From JABHCC01 sp034658635 (lineage in GTDB: Bacteria; Bacteroidota; Bacteroidia; Bacteroidales; UBA12481): 64,000 bases of DNA. Shown here piece after piece: positions 8,859 through 17,893 of this stretch; positions within the stretch are counted from its first letter, which is position 1; each line of letters opens with the position of its first letter. Location of the stretch: contig JAYEFL010000286.1 in assembly GCA_034658635.1 (NCBI GenBank), positions 3,379 through 67,378 on the forward strand. The letters are read 5' to 3'. The notes under the pieces were generated by a model, which was given only the letters and a program-made list of their open reading frames with translations, ran no database searches and was not told the DNA's origin. A program made the translations under genes and the position numbers.

Positions 8859-10367
8859 TTATTGGGCATCTTTAAGCATTTGCTCACCTTTCTTAATAGC
8901 ATCCTCAATAGAACCAACGAGGTTAAATGCTGCCTCAGGGTATTTGTCAACCTCACCATCCAGAATCATATTGAAGCCCTTGATAGTATCCGCAATATCT
9001 ACCAGTACACCCGGTCGACCAGTAAATTGCTCAGCCACATGAAAGGGTTGAGAAAGAAACCTCTGAACTCTGCGGGCACGGTGGACCACAAGTTTATCTT
9101 CTTCAGACAGTTCATCCATTCCCAGAATTGCAATAATGTCTAATAGTTCCTGGTAACGCTGTAATATCTCTTTAACTTTTTGAGCAGTTTCATAGTGCTC
9201 TTTTCCAACAATTTCAGGAGAAAGTATGCGGGAAGTTGAGTCAAGTGGATCAACAGCAGGATAAATTCCTAACTCAGAAATTTTTCTACTCAGAACTGTT
9301 GTAGCATCCAGGTGGGAGAATGTAGTTGCAGGTGCAGGGTCGGTCAGGTCATCAGCAGGCACGTAAACAGCCTGAACTGATGTGATCGAACCTCTCTTTG
9401 TTGAAGTAATCCGCTCCTGCATAACTCCCATCTCAGTTGCCAATGTAGGCTGATAACCCACGGCAGAAGGCATGCGACCAAGCAGAGCAGATACTTCTGA
9501 ACCAGCTTGTGTAAAACGGAATACATTATCCATGAAGAACAGGATATCCCGGCCTCCGGATTTTTCATCTCCATCCCTGAAATACTCGGCAATAGCCAAA
9601 CCAGACAGGGCAACACGGGCACGGGCACCAGGAGGCTCATTCATCTGTCCGTAAACCAGTGCTAATTTTGACTTAGCTAAATCTTCAGGTTTAACTTTTG
9701 ACAAATCCCATCCTCCCTTTTCCATGTCTTCGAGAAACTCTTCTCCGTAATCAATAACGCCTGACTCAAGCATTTCACGAAGCAGGTCATTACCTTCACG
9801 TGTTCTTTCACCCACGCCGGCAAAAACAGATAAGCCCGAGTAAGCTTTAGCTACATTATTAATTAACTCAAGAATCAACACTGTTTTCCCAACACCAGCT
9901 CCACCAAATAAACCAATTTTACCACCTTTAGAATAGGGCTCAATCAGGTCAATGACTTTGATTCCAGTGTAGAGTATTTCGTTATCTGTACTAAGATCTT
10001 TAAATAAGGGCGGCTCCTTATGAATTGGGTAACCACCTTCACGAGACAACTCTCCGAGTCCGTCAACTGCCGAACCGGTAACATTCAGTAATCTGCCTTT
10101 TACAACATCCCCTACAGGCATTACTATTGGAGATCCGGTTGCAACTACTTTCATCCCACGGTGTAAACCATCGGTTGAATCCATCGCAATAGTTCGTACT
10201 ATATGTTCGCCGATGTGCTGTTCACATTCAACAACAAGGGTTTTTCCACCACCACGGTCAATCTCCAAAGATTCATAGATTTCGGGCAGCTGAACACCTT
10301 CCCCTGAAAATTCAACATCGATAACTGGTCCGATGATTTGAACAATGGTTCCAGTACTTTTTGTCAT
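8859..10367 (-). CDS. atpD: ATP synthase F1 subunit beta
   Basis: The 502-residue catalytic subunit of the F1 sector. Visible motifs are the P-loop GGAGVGKT, GERTREGND (which carries the catalytic Glu), the Walker B region DILFFMDNVFRFTQAGSEVSALLGR, and DELSEEDK, the conserved DELSEED lever that contacts the gamma subunit. Length and motif order match bacterial AtpD. It is followed directly by atpC. The rest of the ATP synthase lies about 9 kb away in the same orientation, separated by the phosphate-transporter block, the prenyl synthase and the MMPL gene. A perfect TAnnTTTG element lies just upstream. Confidence 0.97.
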   Translation of the reverse strand: MTKSTGTIVQIIGPVIDVEFSGEGVQLPEIYESLEIDRGGGKTLVVECEQHIGEHIVRTIAMDSTDGLHRGMKVVATGSPIVMPVGDVVKGRLLNVTGSAVDGLGELSREGGYPIHKEPPLFKDLSTDNEILYTGIKVIDLIEPYSKGGKIGLFGGAGVGKTVLILELINNVAKAYSGLSVFAGVGERTREGNDLLREMLESGVIDYGEEFLEDMEKGGWDLSKVKPEDLAKSKLALVYGQMNEPPGARARVALSGLAIAEYFRDGDEKSGGRDILFFMDNVFRFTQAGSEVSALLGRMPSAVGYQPTLATEMGVMQERITSTKRGSITSVQAVYVPADDLTDPAPATTFSHLDATTVLSRKISELGIYPAVDPLDSTSRILSPEIVGKEHYETAQKVKEILQRYQELLDIIAILGMDELSEEDKLVVHRARRVQRFLSQPFHVAEQFTGRPGVLVDIADTIKGFNMILDGEVDKYPEAAFNLVGSIEDAIKKGEQMLKDAQ

Positions 10368-10393
10368 ATCTGAGCCTTTTAAAATGTTAGCGA

Positions 10394-10401
10394 CAAAGTT
10401 A
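10394..10401 (-). promoter_or_regulatory. Putative -7 promoter element for atpDC
   Basis: The minus strand reads TAACTTTG, an exact match to the Bacteroidota -7 consensus TAnnTTTG, about 27 bases before the atpD start. No good -33 TTTG lies at the expected distance. It would let the atpD-atpC-unknown-U32 unit be transcribed separately from the prenyl synthase upstream. Confidence 0.4.
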
Positions 10402-10412
10402 AAATATTTTCT

Positions 10413-11387
10413 CTAGCTGACACGATCGATCAATTGTTTGGTGAACTTAATAAGCTCTGATTTATACTCTTCTGAAACATCAATATGATCAAGAGTCTTC
10501 AGGGCTTTTTGAGAGTAATTAAAAACCTGCTGACGCAGATATTGATCAACATTCAATTTTCTGAATATTTCAACTACCTCTCTTATCTTCTTATCTCCAT
10601 TTCCCCTTTTTGAAGAATACCACTTATTCAGCTTCTTTAAGCTGTCTTGATCAGCCATTTCCCTTGCTTTAATCAGCAAAAGAGTCTTTTTATTTGAAAG
10701 AATATCTCCTCCAATATTTTTCCCAAAAGTTTTAGGATTACCAAAAGAATCCAGATAATCATCCTGAAGCTGAAAAGCCATTCCCATATCATGTCCAAAG
10801 GAATACAGTTTTTCTGCCTGATCATTGCTTGCATTGCCAATCAGAGCACCGATTTTCAGACTGCCAGCAATCAAAACAGCAGTCTTCAGGCTTATCATTT
10901 GCATATATTCATCCTCTTTGACCTCATCCCTTATCTCAAAATTAAGATCGTATTGCTGTCCTTCACACACTTCAAGAGCTGTTTTGTTGAAAACACCCAG
11001 CACTTCCGGTAGAATTTCGCGTTTTACAGATGCTATGTAAACATTTGCCTGGATTGCTAAAGCATCACCTGACAATATCGCCCTGTTGATATCCCATTTA
11101 ATATGAACGGTTGGCTGATTTCTTCTTAGAAAAGCTTTGTCCATAATATCATCATGGAGCAAGGTAAAGTTGTGAAACATTTCAATTCCCAAAGCAGGCT
11201 TAAGGGCTGATGATACCTCGTTGTTGAAAATATGACAACCCATCAAAACAAGAACCGGACGTAGTCGTTTTCCTCCATTTCGAAGGGTATACCAGATGGG
11301 TTCATATAACTCTCTGGGTTCCATCAACTTTTCTTGTTGGTCTATCTCCTGTTCTATCAGAATATGAAGTTCTTCTAATGTCTTCAT
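10413..11387 (-). CDS. Polyprenyl synthetase (short-chain isoprenyl diphosphate synthase)
   Basis: A 324-residue trans-isoprenyl diphosphate synthase. The first Asp-rich motif DDIMD (79-83) and the second, DDYLD in FQLQDDYLD, bind the magnesium-diphosphate groups; GGKRLRP binds isopentenyl diphosphate. The first motif has no two-residue insertion, and Phe74, the fifth residue before it, is aromatic. That pattern is usual for farnesyl/geranylgeranyl-length products, so a C15-C20 product is inferred. The start overlaps the MMPL gene end by four bases (translational coupling). The pairing with an RND/MMPL lipid transporter suggests isoprenoid or lipid envelope work. Confidence 0.92.
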   Translation of the reverse strand: MKTLEELHILIEQEIDQQEKLMEPRELYEPIWYTLRNGGKRLRPVLVLMGCHIFNNEVSSALKPALGIEMFHNFTLLHDDIMDKAFLRRNQPTVHIKWDINRAILSGDALAIQANVYIASVKREILPEVLGVFNKTALEVCEGQQYDLNFEIRDEVKEDEYMQMISLKTAVLIAGSLKIGALIGNASNDQAEKLYSFGHDMGMAFQLQDDYLDSFGNPKTFGKNIGGDILSNKKTLLLIKAREMADQDSLKKLNKWYSSKRGNGDKKIREVVEIFRKLNVDQYLRQQVFNYSQKALKTLDHIDVSEEYKSELIKFTKQLIDRVS

Positions 11388-13699
11388 TGAATGATTTTTG
11401 CATTTTTACTTGTAGCAATCAGGAGGGACGGAACTAAAAGCAGATTAGAAAAGACTGCTACAAATAATGTAATTGAAACCAGAATACCCATAGCTACCGT
11501 TCCCCCAAAGTCAGATGCTACAAAAATCCCAAAACCTAAAAACAAAACAATAACTGTGTAAATGATGCTTACTCCAACCTCCTTGATGGCATTCAATACG
11601 GCAGCTTCCGGAGAAACACCAAAGCAAAGGAGTTCTTGTCTGTATTTGGCCAGAAAATGAATGGCTGTGTCAACAGAGATCCCGAAGGCCACAGAAAACA
11701 CCAGAACAGTTGACATTTTTATTGGAATACCAAAGAAACCCATAAGCCCAGCAGTAATAACCAAAGGCAGAATATTCGGCAGAATACTGATTATAACCAT
11801 TCTTAGAGATTTAAACATGATGGCCATAAACAAGGATATTAACAGTACAGCTAATCCTAAACTCCAGAATAAATTCCTTACCAGGTAACTTGTTCCCAAA
11901 GAAAAGGTCAGGCTGGAGCCTGTCAGACTGGTAGAATACTTTTCAGGTGGGAAAAACCGATTGAGATCATTCTGTATACTATCCTGCAACTCCCGCATCC
12001 CATAAGTTCCAATATCCTCAACCCTCATGCTTACTCTCAGCTTCTGATTCAGAGAATCAACGAAAGAGGTAAGCAAATGATTGTTGTCGTCCTGACCCTT
12101 AAGATAGCTCAGGATAAAGTTTTTTTCCTGATTGCTGGGCATCCGGTAATGTTTAATAATTCCGTTAAAATAAGCCTGTCTTGCAAACTTCAATCCATCG
12201 ACAACTGAAAAGGACGGTGATAATTGCGGATAGGTTTTCAGCTTTTTCTGGAGCGCTTCCACTTTCTTCAAAGTAGTCATTTGAAGCACTCCGTTGGGTT
12301 TGTGGGTATCAATTAAGATTTCTAAAGGCATAACACCATTCATATGCTTCTCGAAAAATTTAAGATCTACATATAAGGGGTGATCTTTAGGAATATCATC
12401 AACAATATATCCGGTTGCCTTTATTCTGGAAATCCCGATAATCGCAAAAATCATGAAAACTGTTACACTCAGAAATATATATATACGTTTATTAGTAACA
12501 GCAATGACAAACCAGTTGACAACTTTCTTAATCCACTTGTTTTCAAGGTGTCTTGTTTCTCCTTTACCTGGTGGAGGCAAAAAAGAGAATATTATTGGAA
12601 TCAGAGTAATAGAAATAACAAACAAAACCAAAATATTCAGTGAAGCCACCTGACCAAAGTGATTCAAAATTCGATTCTGAATAATCATAAATGTAGCAAA
12701 ACCTGCAGCGGTTGTCAGGTTTGTGAGAAATATTGCATTTCCAACTTTTTGAATGGTTCGTTGCAGGGCTTTGATTTTATTCCCATGTTTCAAATATTCC
12801 TGATGATATTTGTTCAGCAGGAATACACAATTGGGTATCCCGATCACAATAATTACGGTCGGAATCATCCCGGTCAGAAGTGTAATCTTATAATCAAGCA
12901 AAACTATCATTCCCAAAGAACAAGCTACTCCTAATAACACAACAAAAAGGCTGAAGAGAACCACCTTGAATGAACGAAAAAACAGGAATAACACAATAGC
13001 CAGTACAGCAGCAGCCAGTATAATGAATTTGATAAGATCAGCCTTGATCATGATTGCATACTGGGTTCTGACGTAAGGCAAACCTGAAAAATGCATGTCA
13101 AGGTCATGATGGGTCCCAAAATCTTTTGCCAGTGACTCAATTTCTCCCACTATTGTTTCGCGGATTTTCTGGTTGATAACATCTTTATTCATAGAAACAG
13201 TCATCACCATAACCTGAGCAGAATCAGCATAGAGGAGGTTTTTATATATGGGCAGCGAATGAAAAACCTGTAATAAACTGTCAAGTTCAGACTGGCTTTG
13301 CACTTCATCCGGAAATATCCGTGTGATATTGAATACCTTATTTTGAAAATCCTTTTTGAGATTATAGGCATCTGATGCCGTAAGCACTTGCTCAACGCCT
13401 TCAATAGTTTTTATCCTTTCACGCAACTTATTCCAGTCATTGTATTTATCAACCTGGAAAAAGTCTTCATCCTCACAGCCAAAAAGGAATATGGTTGCAT
13501 CTTCACCAAACTCTTCAATGAACTCCTGTAGCTTTACTGAAACAGGGTGAGAATCAGGCAATAGCCCAGCATATCCATAATCCAATTTCAGAAATTGAAT
13601 CTGATACGCCATGAATCCTGTCAATCCCAAAATCAATATCAGGATGACTATTCTATATCGTAAAATAACTCGGGCAAGAGCAGTCCAGATCATAACCAA
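11384..13699 (-). CDS. MMPL/RND-family membrane transporter
   Basis: A 771-residue protein with the duplicated RND/MMPL layout: one membrane segment near residues 12-32, a large extracytoplasmic loop (about 35-225), five or six clustered segments (about 225-400), then a second half with a segment near 410-430, a second loop and another cluster to the C-terminus. The SSD-like block (FILAAAVLAIVLFLFFRSF, GMIPTVIIVIGIPNCVFLLNKY, SVDTAIHFLAKYRQEL) supports MMPL. Family members export lipids, hopanoids or similar hydrophobic molecules. GTG/ATG choices at 13699 and 13693 cannot be separated. The gene is coupled to the prenyl synthase. Confidence 0.88.
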   Translation of the reverse strand: MVMIWTALARVILRYRIVILILILGLTGFMAYQIQFLKLDYGYAGLLPDSHPVSVKLQEFIEEFGEDATIFLFGCEDEDFFQVDKYNDWNKLRERIKTIEGVEQVLTASDAYNLKKDFQNKVFNITRIFPDEVQSQSELDSLLQVFHSLPIYKNLLYADSAQVMVMTVSMNKDVINQKIRETIVGEIESLAKDFGTHHDLDMHFSGLPYVRTQYAIMIKADLIKFIILAAAVLAIVLFLFFRSFKVVLFSLFVVLLGVACSLGMIVLLDYKITLLTGMIPTVIIVIGIPNCVFLLNKYHQEYLKHGNKIKALQRTIQKVGNAIFLTNLTTAAGFATFMIIQNRILNHFGQVASLNILVLFVISITLIPIIFSFLPPPGKGETRHLENKWIKKVVNWFVIAVTNKRIYIFLSVTVFMIFAIIGISRIKATGYIVDDIPKDHPLYVDLKFFEKHMNGVMPLEILIDTHKPNGVLQMTTLKKVEALQKKLKTYPQLSPSFSVVDGLKFARQAYFNGIIKHYRMPSNQEKNFILSYLKGQDDNNHLLTSFVDSLNQKLRVSMRVEDIGTYGMRELQDSIQNDLNRFFPPEKYSTSLTGSSLTFSLGTSYLVRNLFWSLGLAVLLISLFMAIMFKSLRMVIISILPNILPLVITAGLMGFFGIPIKMSTVLVFSVAFGISVDTAIHFLAKYRQELLCFGVSPEAAVLNAIKEVGVSIIYTVIVLFLGFGIFVASDFGGTVAMGILVSITLFVAVFSNLLLVPSLLIATSKNAKIIQ

Positions 13700-13793
13700 C
13701 CAATAGTTCCTTATAACTACAGCAAGAGTCAGCTAAATTAATACTTCTCTGCCTATTACCAAACCTTACGGCAGAGGCTTGGTTCATTTTAAG

Positions 13794-13821
13794 TTAATTC
13801 TAGCTTAACATTATCTTAACT
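13794..13821 (+). promoter_or_regulatory. Pho-box-like direct repeat upstream of the PiT transporter
   Basis: Three hexamers TTAATT, TTAACA and TTAACT begin at 13794, 13805 and 13816, that is, with an exact 11-base period. The last two lie in CTTAACA-TTAT-CTTAACT, the heptamer plus four-base-spacer design of PhoB boxes. A weaker fourth copy (TTCATT) lies at 13783. The -7-like CAATTTTG is at 13842-13849, so the repeats would overlap the -33 region, as in activator-dependent promoters. Binding by a PhoB-type regulator is inferred from the pattern and from the downstream gene. Confidence 0.5.
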
Positions 13822-13874
13822 TACATACCTGTAATTTATCACAATTTTGCATAACCCAAAAAACCTTATACAGG

Positions 13875-16115
13875 ATGGAAAACTTTTACATATTCATCGT
13901 CATAATTCTCTTTCTGTTAGCTATTTCCGATTTGGTCGTCGGAGTTAGCAATGATGCTGTTAACTTTCTAAATTCTGCAATCGGCTCAAAAGCAGCTCCC
14001 TTTCGTGCAATTATGATTGTTGCTGCCGCAGGGATATTGGTTGGAGCCACTTTCTCAAGTGGGATGATGGAAGTTGCCAGAAAGGGGATCATGCACCCTG
14101 AACAGTTCTATTTTTCAGAGATCATGCTGATCTTTCTGGCTGTGATGATGACTGATATTATTCTCCTTGATCTTTATAATACTTTTGGCTTACCCACCTC
14201 TACCACCGTTTCGATTGTTTTTGAATTGCTCGGTGCCTCAGTAGCACTCTCAGTAATTAAGATGAAGCATATTGGACAGCCACTTAGCGAGATGGGGCAG
14301 TACATTAACTCTGAAAAAGCTCTGGCCATCATATTCGGCATTCTGATTTCAGTTGTTATTTCATTTGTAGTAGGAGCTTTTTTTCAATATTTAGCCAGAA
14401 TCCTCTTTTCTTTCAATTATGAAAAATCATATAAAAGGTTCGGAGCTTTATTCGGTGGACTGGCCATTGCAGCACTAACATATTTCATGGTTATAAAAGG
14501 AGCCAAAGGATCTTCACTGATTACAGCGGAGAGTTTGGTTTGGATAAAAGATCATACTCTCATAATAATACTACTAAGCTTTGCAGGCTGGAGTATTATT
14601 CTGCAGATACTATTTTGGCTGACAAAAATCAACATCTTCAAACTTATCGTTATGGTCGGAACATTCAGTCTGGCCATGGCATTTGCTGGTAATGATCTGG
14701 TGAATTTTATCGGAGTACCACTTGCTGGATTAGAAGCTTTCAAAAGTTTCATTGCAGATCCACTTGCTCAACCTGACACAATGTTGATGACAGTGTTGCA
14801 AGGAAAAGTAAAAACACCTACAATATTCCTCCTAATAGCTGGTCTGATAATGGTAATAACCCTCTGGACATCCAGAAAGGCAAGAGCTGTCACAAAGACT
14901 ACTCTGGACTTAACCAGGCAGGAAGAAGGTTACGAGCGTTTCAACTCCTCTGGATTTGCCCGTGTAATTGTACGACATTCAAGAGTAGCCGGAGCATTTT
15001 TCCATCGGGTTATTCCCGGATCAGTACTCAGGGCAATTGAAAAAAGATTTGAACCAGCACCCATAAAAGAAGGGGTCAATGTTGTATCTTTTGACCTGAT
15101 AAGAGCATCCGTTATATTAGTTGTGGCGGCAATTCTGATTGCTATCGGAACATCTCTGAAACTTCCTTTATCAACAACCTATGTTACCTTCATGGTAGCT
15201 ATGGGAACCTCTTTAGCCGACCGGGCCTGGGGTCGCGAAAGCGCAGTTTACAGAATAACCGGAGTGCTTACCATTATTGCTGGCTGGTTTGTCACTGCCT
15301 TTCTTGCTTTTACTGCCTCATTTCTAATCGCAAACCTAATTAACTGGGGGGGATTAATAGCAATTATTATCCTGATTAGCCTCACTGTTTTTCTTGCAAT
15401 CAAAACACAGATAGATCATAAAAGGAAAAACAAAAAAGAGGAGGATCAGATTTTGAAGCCAACAACAAATGGTACTTATACCTTTGAAATACTGAGTTCA
15501 TGTACAAGCAATGTTGTTGAAGTGCTGCAGTCAACAAAAATCAGTTATCTAATGGTGCTTAATGGCCTGATTTCAGAAGACCGGAAAGTTCTTAAAAATG
15601 CAAACAAGAATATTAAGGAATTGAATCTTCGGGCAAAAGAAATAAAAGACAATATTCCGATTACTATTTCTAATTTGCCGATAGATTCAACTGATATTGG
15701 CCACTATTATATTCAGGAAGTAGACTATTTGAGGGAGGTAGCACACTGCATGACATACATTTCACAACCAGCATATAAGCATGTTGACAATCAACACAAA
15801 GCACTAATCCCTACTCAGGCAGAAGAACTCACCTATCTGGGGCAACAAGTTGATCAATTATTACAGGATATTCTGAGCATTATTAATAATATGGATGTTT
15901 CACGAATGGACGATTTGATAAAATTCCAACAGACAATTTTGGAAACTACCGACCAATACAGAAAAAATCAATTGAAAAGACTAAAATCAGAATTGGTTGG
16001 GACCAGAAACAGCTTACTGTTTATTGGATTATTACATGAAACACGAAATTTACTCCTGCATCTGATTAATCTGACTAAAGCTCATAGGGATTTTTCACTC
16101 AATCAGGACAAGTAA
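13875..16115 (+). CDS. PiT-family inorganic phosphate transporter with PhoU-like tail
   Basis: A 746-residue membrane protein. The two PiT signature regions are visible: VVGVSNDAVNFLNSAIGS (about residues 21-39) and AFAGNDLVNFIGVPLAG (about 270-290), corresponding to the GANDVAN motif of the family. About ten to twelve membrane segments span residues 1-515. After a basic linker (DHKRKNKKEEDQ) there is a cytosolic helical domain of about 225 residues that resembles PhoU-type four-helix bundles, as in the longer Bacteroidota PiT proteins. PiT proteins import phosphate, usually as a metal-phosphate with protons or sodium. The gene has its own upstream Pho-box-like repeat and is followed by a terminator. 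Confidence 0.9.
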   Translation: MENFYIFIVIILFLLAISDLVVGVSNDAVNFLNSAIGSKAAPFRAIMIVAAAGILVGATFSSGMMEVARKGIMHPEQFYFSEIMLIFLAVMMTDIILLDLYNTFGLPTSTTVSIVFELLGASVALSVIKMKHIGQPLSEMGQYINSEKALAIIFGILISVVISFVVGAFFQYLARILFSFNYEKSYKRFGALFGGLAIAALTYFMVIKGAKGSSLITAESLVWIKDHTLIIILLSFAGWSIILQILFWLTKINIFKLIVMVGTFSLAMAFAGNDLVNFIGVPLAGLEAFKSFIADPLAQPDTMLMTVLQGKVKTPTIFLLIAGLIMVITLWTSRKARAVTKTTLDLTRQEEGYERFNSSGFARVIVRHSRVAGAFFHRVIPGSVLRAIEKRFEPAPIKEGVNVVSFDLIRASVILVVAAILIAIGTSLKLPLSTTYVTFMVAMGTSLADRAWGRESAVYRITGVLTIIAGWFVTAFLAFTASFLIANLINWGGLIAIIILISLTVFLAIKTQIDHKRKNKKEEDQILKPTTNGTYTFEILSSCTSNVVEVLQSTKISYLMVLNGLISEDRKVLKNANKNIKELNLRAKEIKDNIPITISNLPIDSTDIGHYYIQEVDYLREVAHCMTYISQPAYKHVDNQHKALIPTQAEELTYLGQQVDQLLQDILSIINNMDVSRMDDLIKFQQTILETTDQYRKNQLKRLKSELVGTRNSLLFIGLLHETRNLLLHLINLTKAHRDFSLNQDK

Positions 16116-16137
16116 AAAAGCTGAATAATAAAGATGG

Positions 16138-16165
16138 CCTGTTCAATTTGATTTGAACGGGTTTT
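16138..16165 (+). terminator. Rho-independent terminator after the PiT gene
   Basis: A 9-bp stem (CCTGTTCAA with TTGAACGGG, one T-G pair) and six-base loop are followed by TTTTCTATCTTT. The hairpin also contains two TTTG sites, and TATCTTTA at 16167-16174 is one mismatch from TAnnTTTG, so the promoter of the next gene may overlap this terminator. Confidence 0.7.
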
Positions 16166-16192
16166 CTATCTTTAAGCCTTCAAATCTCAACT

Positions 16193-17890
16193 ATGGAATT
16201 TGGTATTGTTGAAATCCTGAAGCTTGTTGGTTCACTTGGCGTTTTTCTTTTCGGCATGAAACTGATGAGCGAAGCCCTCCAAAAGGTTTCTGGCAGTAAG
16301 CTGCGTAGCATTCTGGCTGCTATGACCTCGTCAAAAATTAAGGGGATTCTATCCGGAGTTCTTATCACTGCAGTTATCCAATCATCATCAGCTACCACCG
16401 TCATGCTGGTCAGCTTTGTAAATGCCGGACTTATTAATCTTGTTGAATCAATTGGTATCATTATGGGTGCTAATATTGGCACAACAGTAACTGCCTGGCT
16501 GATTTCAGTTCTTGGCTTTAAGGTTCAAATAAGTGCTTTGAGTCTGCCCCTGATCGGAATTACGCTGCCCCTTTTGTTTTCGAAAAACGACAAAAACCGA
16601 TCTCTGGGTGAAATTGCGCTGGGCTTTGCCCTGCTATTTATCGGACTAGACTATCTGAAGGCCAACCTTCCTGATATTAAGAACAATCCGCAAATTCTTG
16701 AGTTCCTGTCGGCATTCAATGACCTGGGGATAGGGTCCTTTGTTATCTTCCTGACTATAGGAACTATACTAACGGTGGTTATTCAATCTTCTTCTGCAAC
16801 CATGGCATTGACACTGGTTATGTGCAGTAATGGCTGGATTGGATTTGAAACAGCAGCAGCATTGGTTCTTGGTGAAAATATAGGAACTACAATAACTGCA
16901 AATCTTGCAGCATCGGTTGCCAATATATCTGCCAAACAAACAGCAAGAGCCCATTTTCTCTTCAATTTCTTCGGGGTCTTGTGGATGGCCCTGGCTTTTC
17001 CCTTTTTCCTTAAAGGTATAAATTTCATTGTAATGCAAGGAGGTGCTGAGTCGGCTTTTGAATCTTCTAAAAGCCTGCCGATCGCTTTATCCTTGTTTCA
17101 TACCGTTTTTAATATCATCAACGTTATACTGATGATTCCGTTTACCAAACTCATCGCAAAAACTGCAATTCGACTAGTAAAACCTGCTGAGGAAGATGAA
17201 GAATTTCATCTCAAATATATAACTACAGGATTACTTGATACTGCTGAGTTATCTTTGCTGCAGTGTAAAAATGAAATTGTTTCATATTCTGAGCACGTTG
17301 AAAAAATGTTCCTCCAGGTTAAAGATCTTCTCACAGAAACAAATCCCAAAAAGTTTAACAAGCAATTAGAAAAGATTGAAAAATGGGAGGAAACCAGTGA
17401 TCTTACAGAATTGGAAATTGCAAAATACCTAACCCAGATATCTGGCAATCACCTGAGTACCAGAGGGTCTGTGAAGATTAAGGTGTATCTAAATATTATT
17501 GACAATCTGGAAAGCATCTCTGATTCAGCATATAACCTGTCTAAATCCTTTAAAAGAAAAGCAAGAGAGAAAGCCTGGTTTAGTCCGGAAATAAGAGAGA
17601 ATATTCAAGAAATCTTTAATCTGGTTGAAGGATCACTTGATAATATGTGTGATATGCTCAAAGCTGATACCTCCTCATTAGATCTCATTAAAGCTGATGA
17701 ACTGGAAACCAACATTAACCAGTATAGAAATAAGCTTAGAAAAGAACACCTTGCCAGTATTGAAGACCAGAAAGAGTATACTTATTTTGCCGGAGTTATT
17801 TACAGCGATCTGTTTGCCGAAAGCGAAAAACTAGCTGATTACGTATACAATGTTTGTGAATCTGCCGCAGAATTAAACAGCAGAGAATAA
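16193..17890 (+). CDS. Na/Pi cotransporter family protein with PhoU domain
   Basis: A 565-residue protein with the two inverted-repeat signatures of the NptA/SLC34-type sodium-phosphate family, QSSSATTVMLVSFVNAGLI (about residue 62) and QSSSATMALTLVMCSNGWI (about 197), each within a membrane domain (residues 1-325). The C-terminal about 215 residues are cytosolic and helical, matching the PhoU-like domain of bacterial members. It probably moves phosphate with sodium; bacterial relatives have also been proposed to export excess phosphate. It sits just after the PiT gene, giving two phosphate transporters of different families side by side. It ends three bases from the convergent thioredoxin-like gene. 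Confidence 0.9.
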   Translation: MEFGIVEILKLVGSLGVFLFGMKLMSEALQKVSGSKLRSILAAMTSSKIKGILSGVLITAVIQSSSATTVMLVSFVNAGLINLVESIGIIMGANIGTTVTAWLISVLGFKVQISALSLPLIGITLPLLFSKNDKNRSLGEIALGFALLFIGLDYLKANLPDIKNNPQILEFLSAFNDLGIGSFVIFLTIGTILTVVIQSSSATMALTLVMCSNGWIGFETAAALVLGENIGTTITANLAASVANISAKQTARAHFLFNFFGVLWMALAFPFFLKGINFIVMQGGAESAFESSKSLPIALSLFHTVFNIINVILMIPFTKLIAKTAIRLVKPAEEDEEFHLKYITTGLLDTAELSLLQCKNEIVSYSEHVEKMFLQVKDLLTETNPKKFNKQLEKIEKWEETSDLTELEIAKYLTQISGNHLSTRGSVKIKVYLNIIDNLESISDSAYNLSKSFKRKAREKAWFSPEIRENIQEIFNLVEGSLDNMCDMLKADTSSLDLIKADELETNINQYRNKLRKEHLASIEDQKEYTYFAGVIYSDLFAESEKLADYVYNVCESAAELNSRE

Positions 17891-17893
17891 TTC

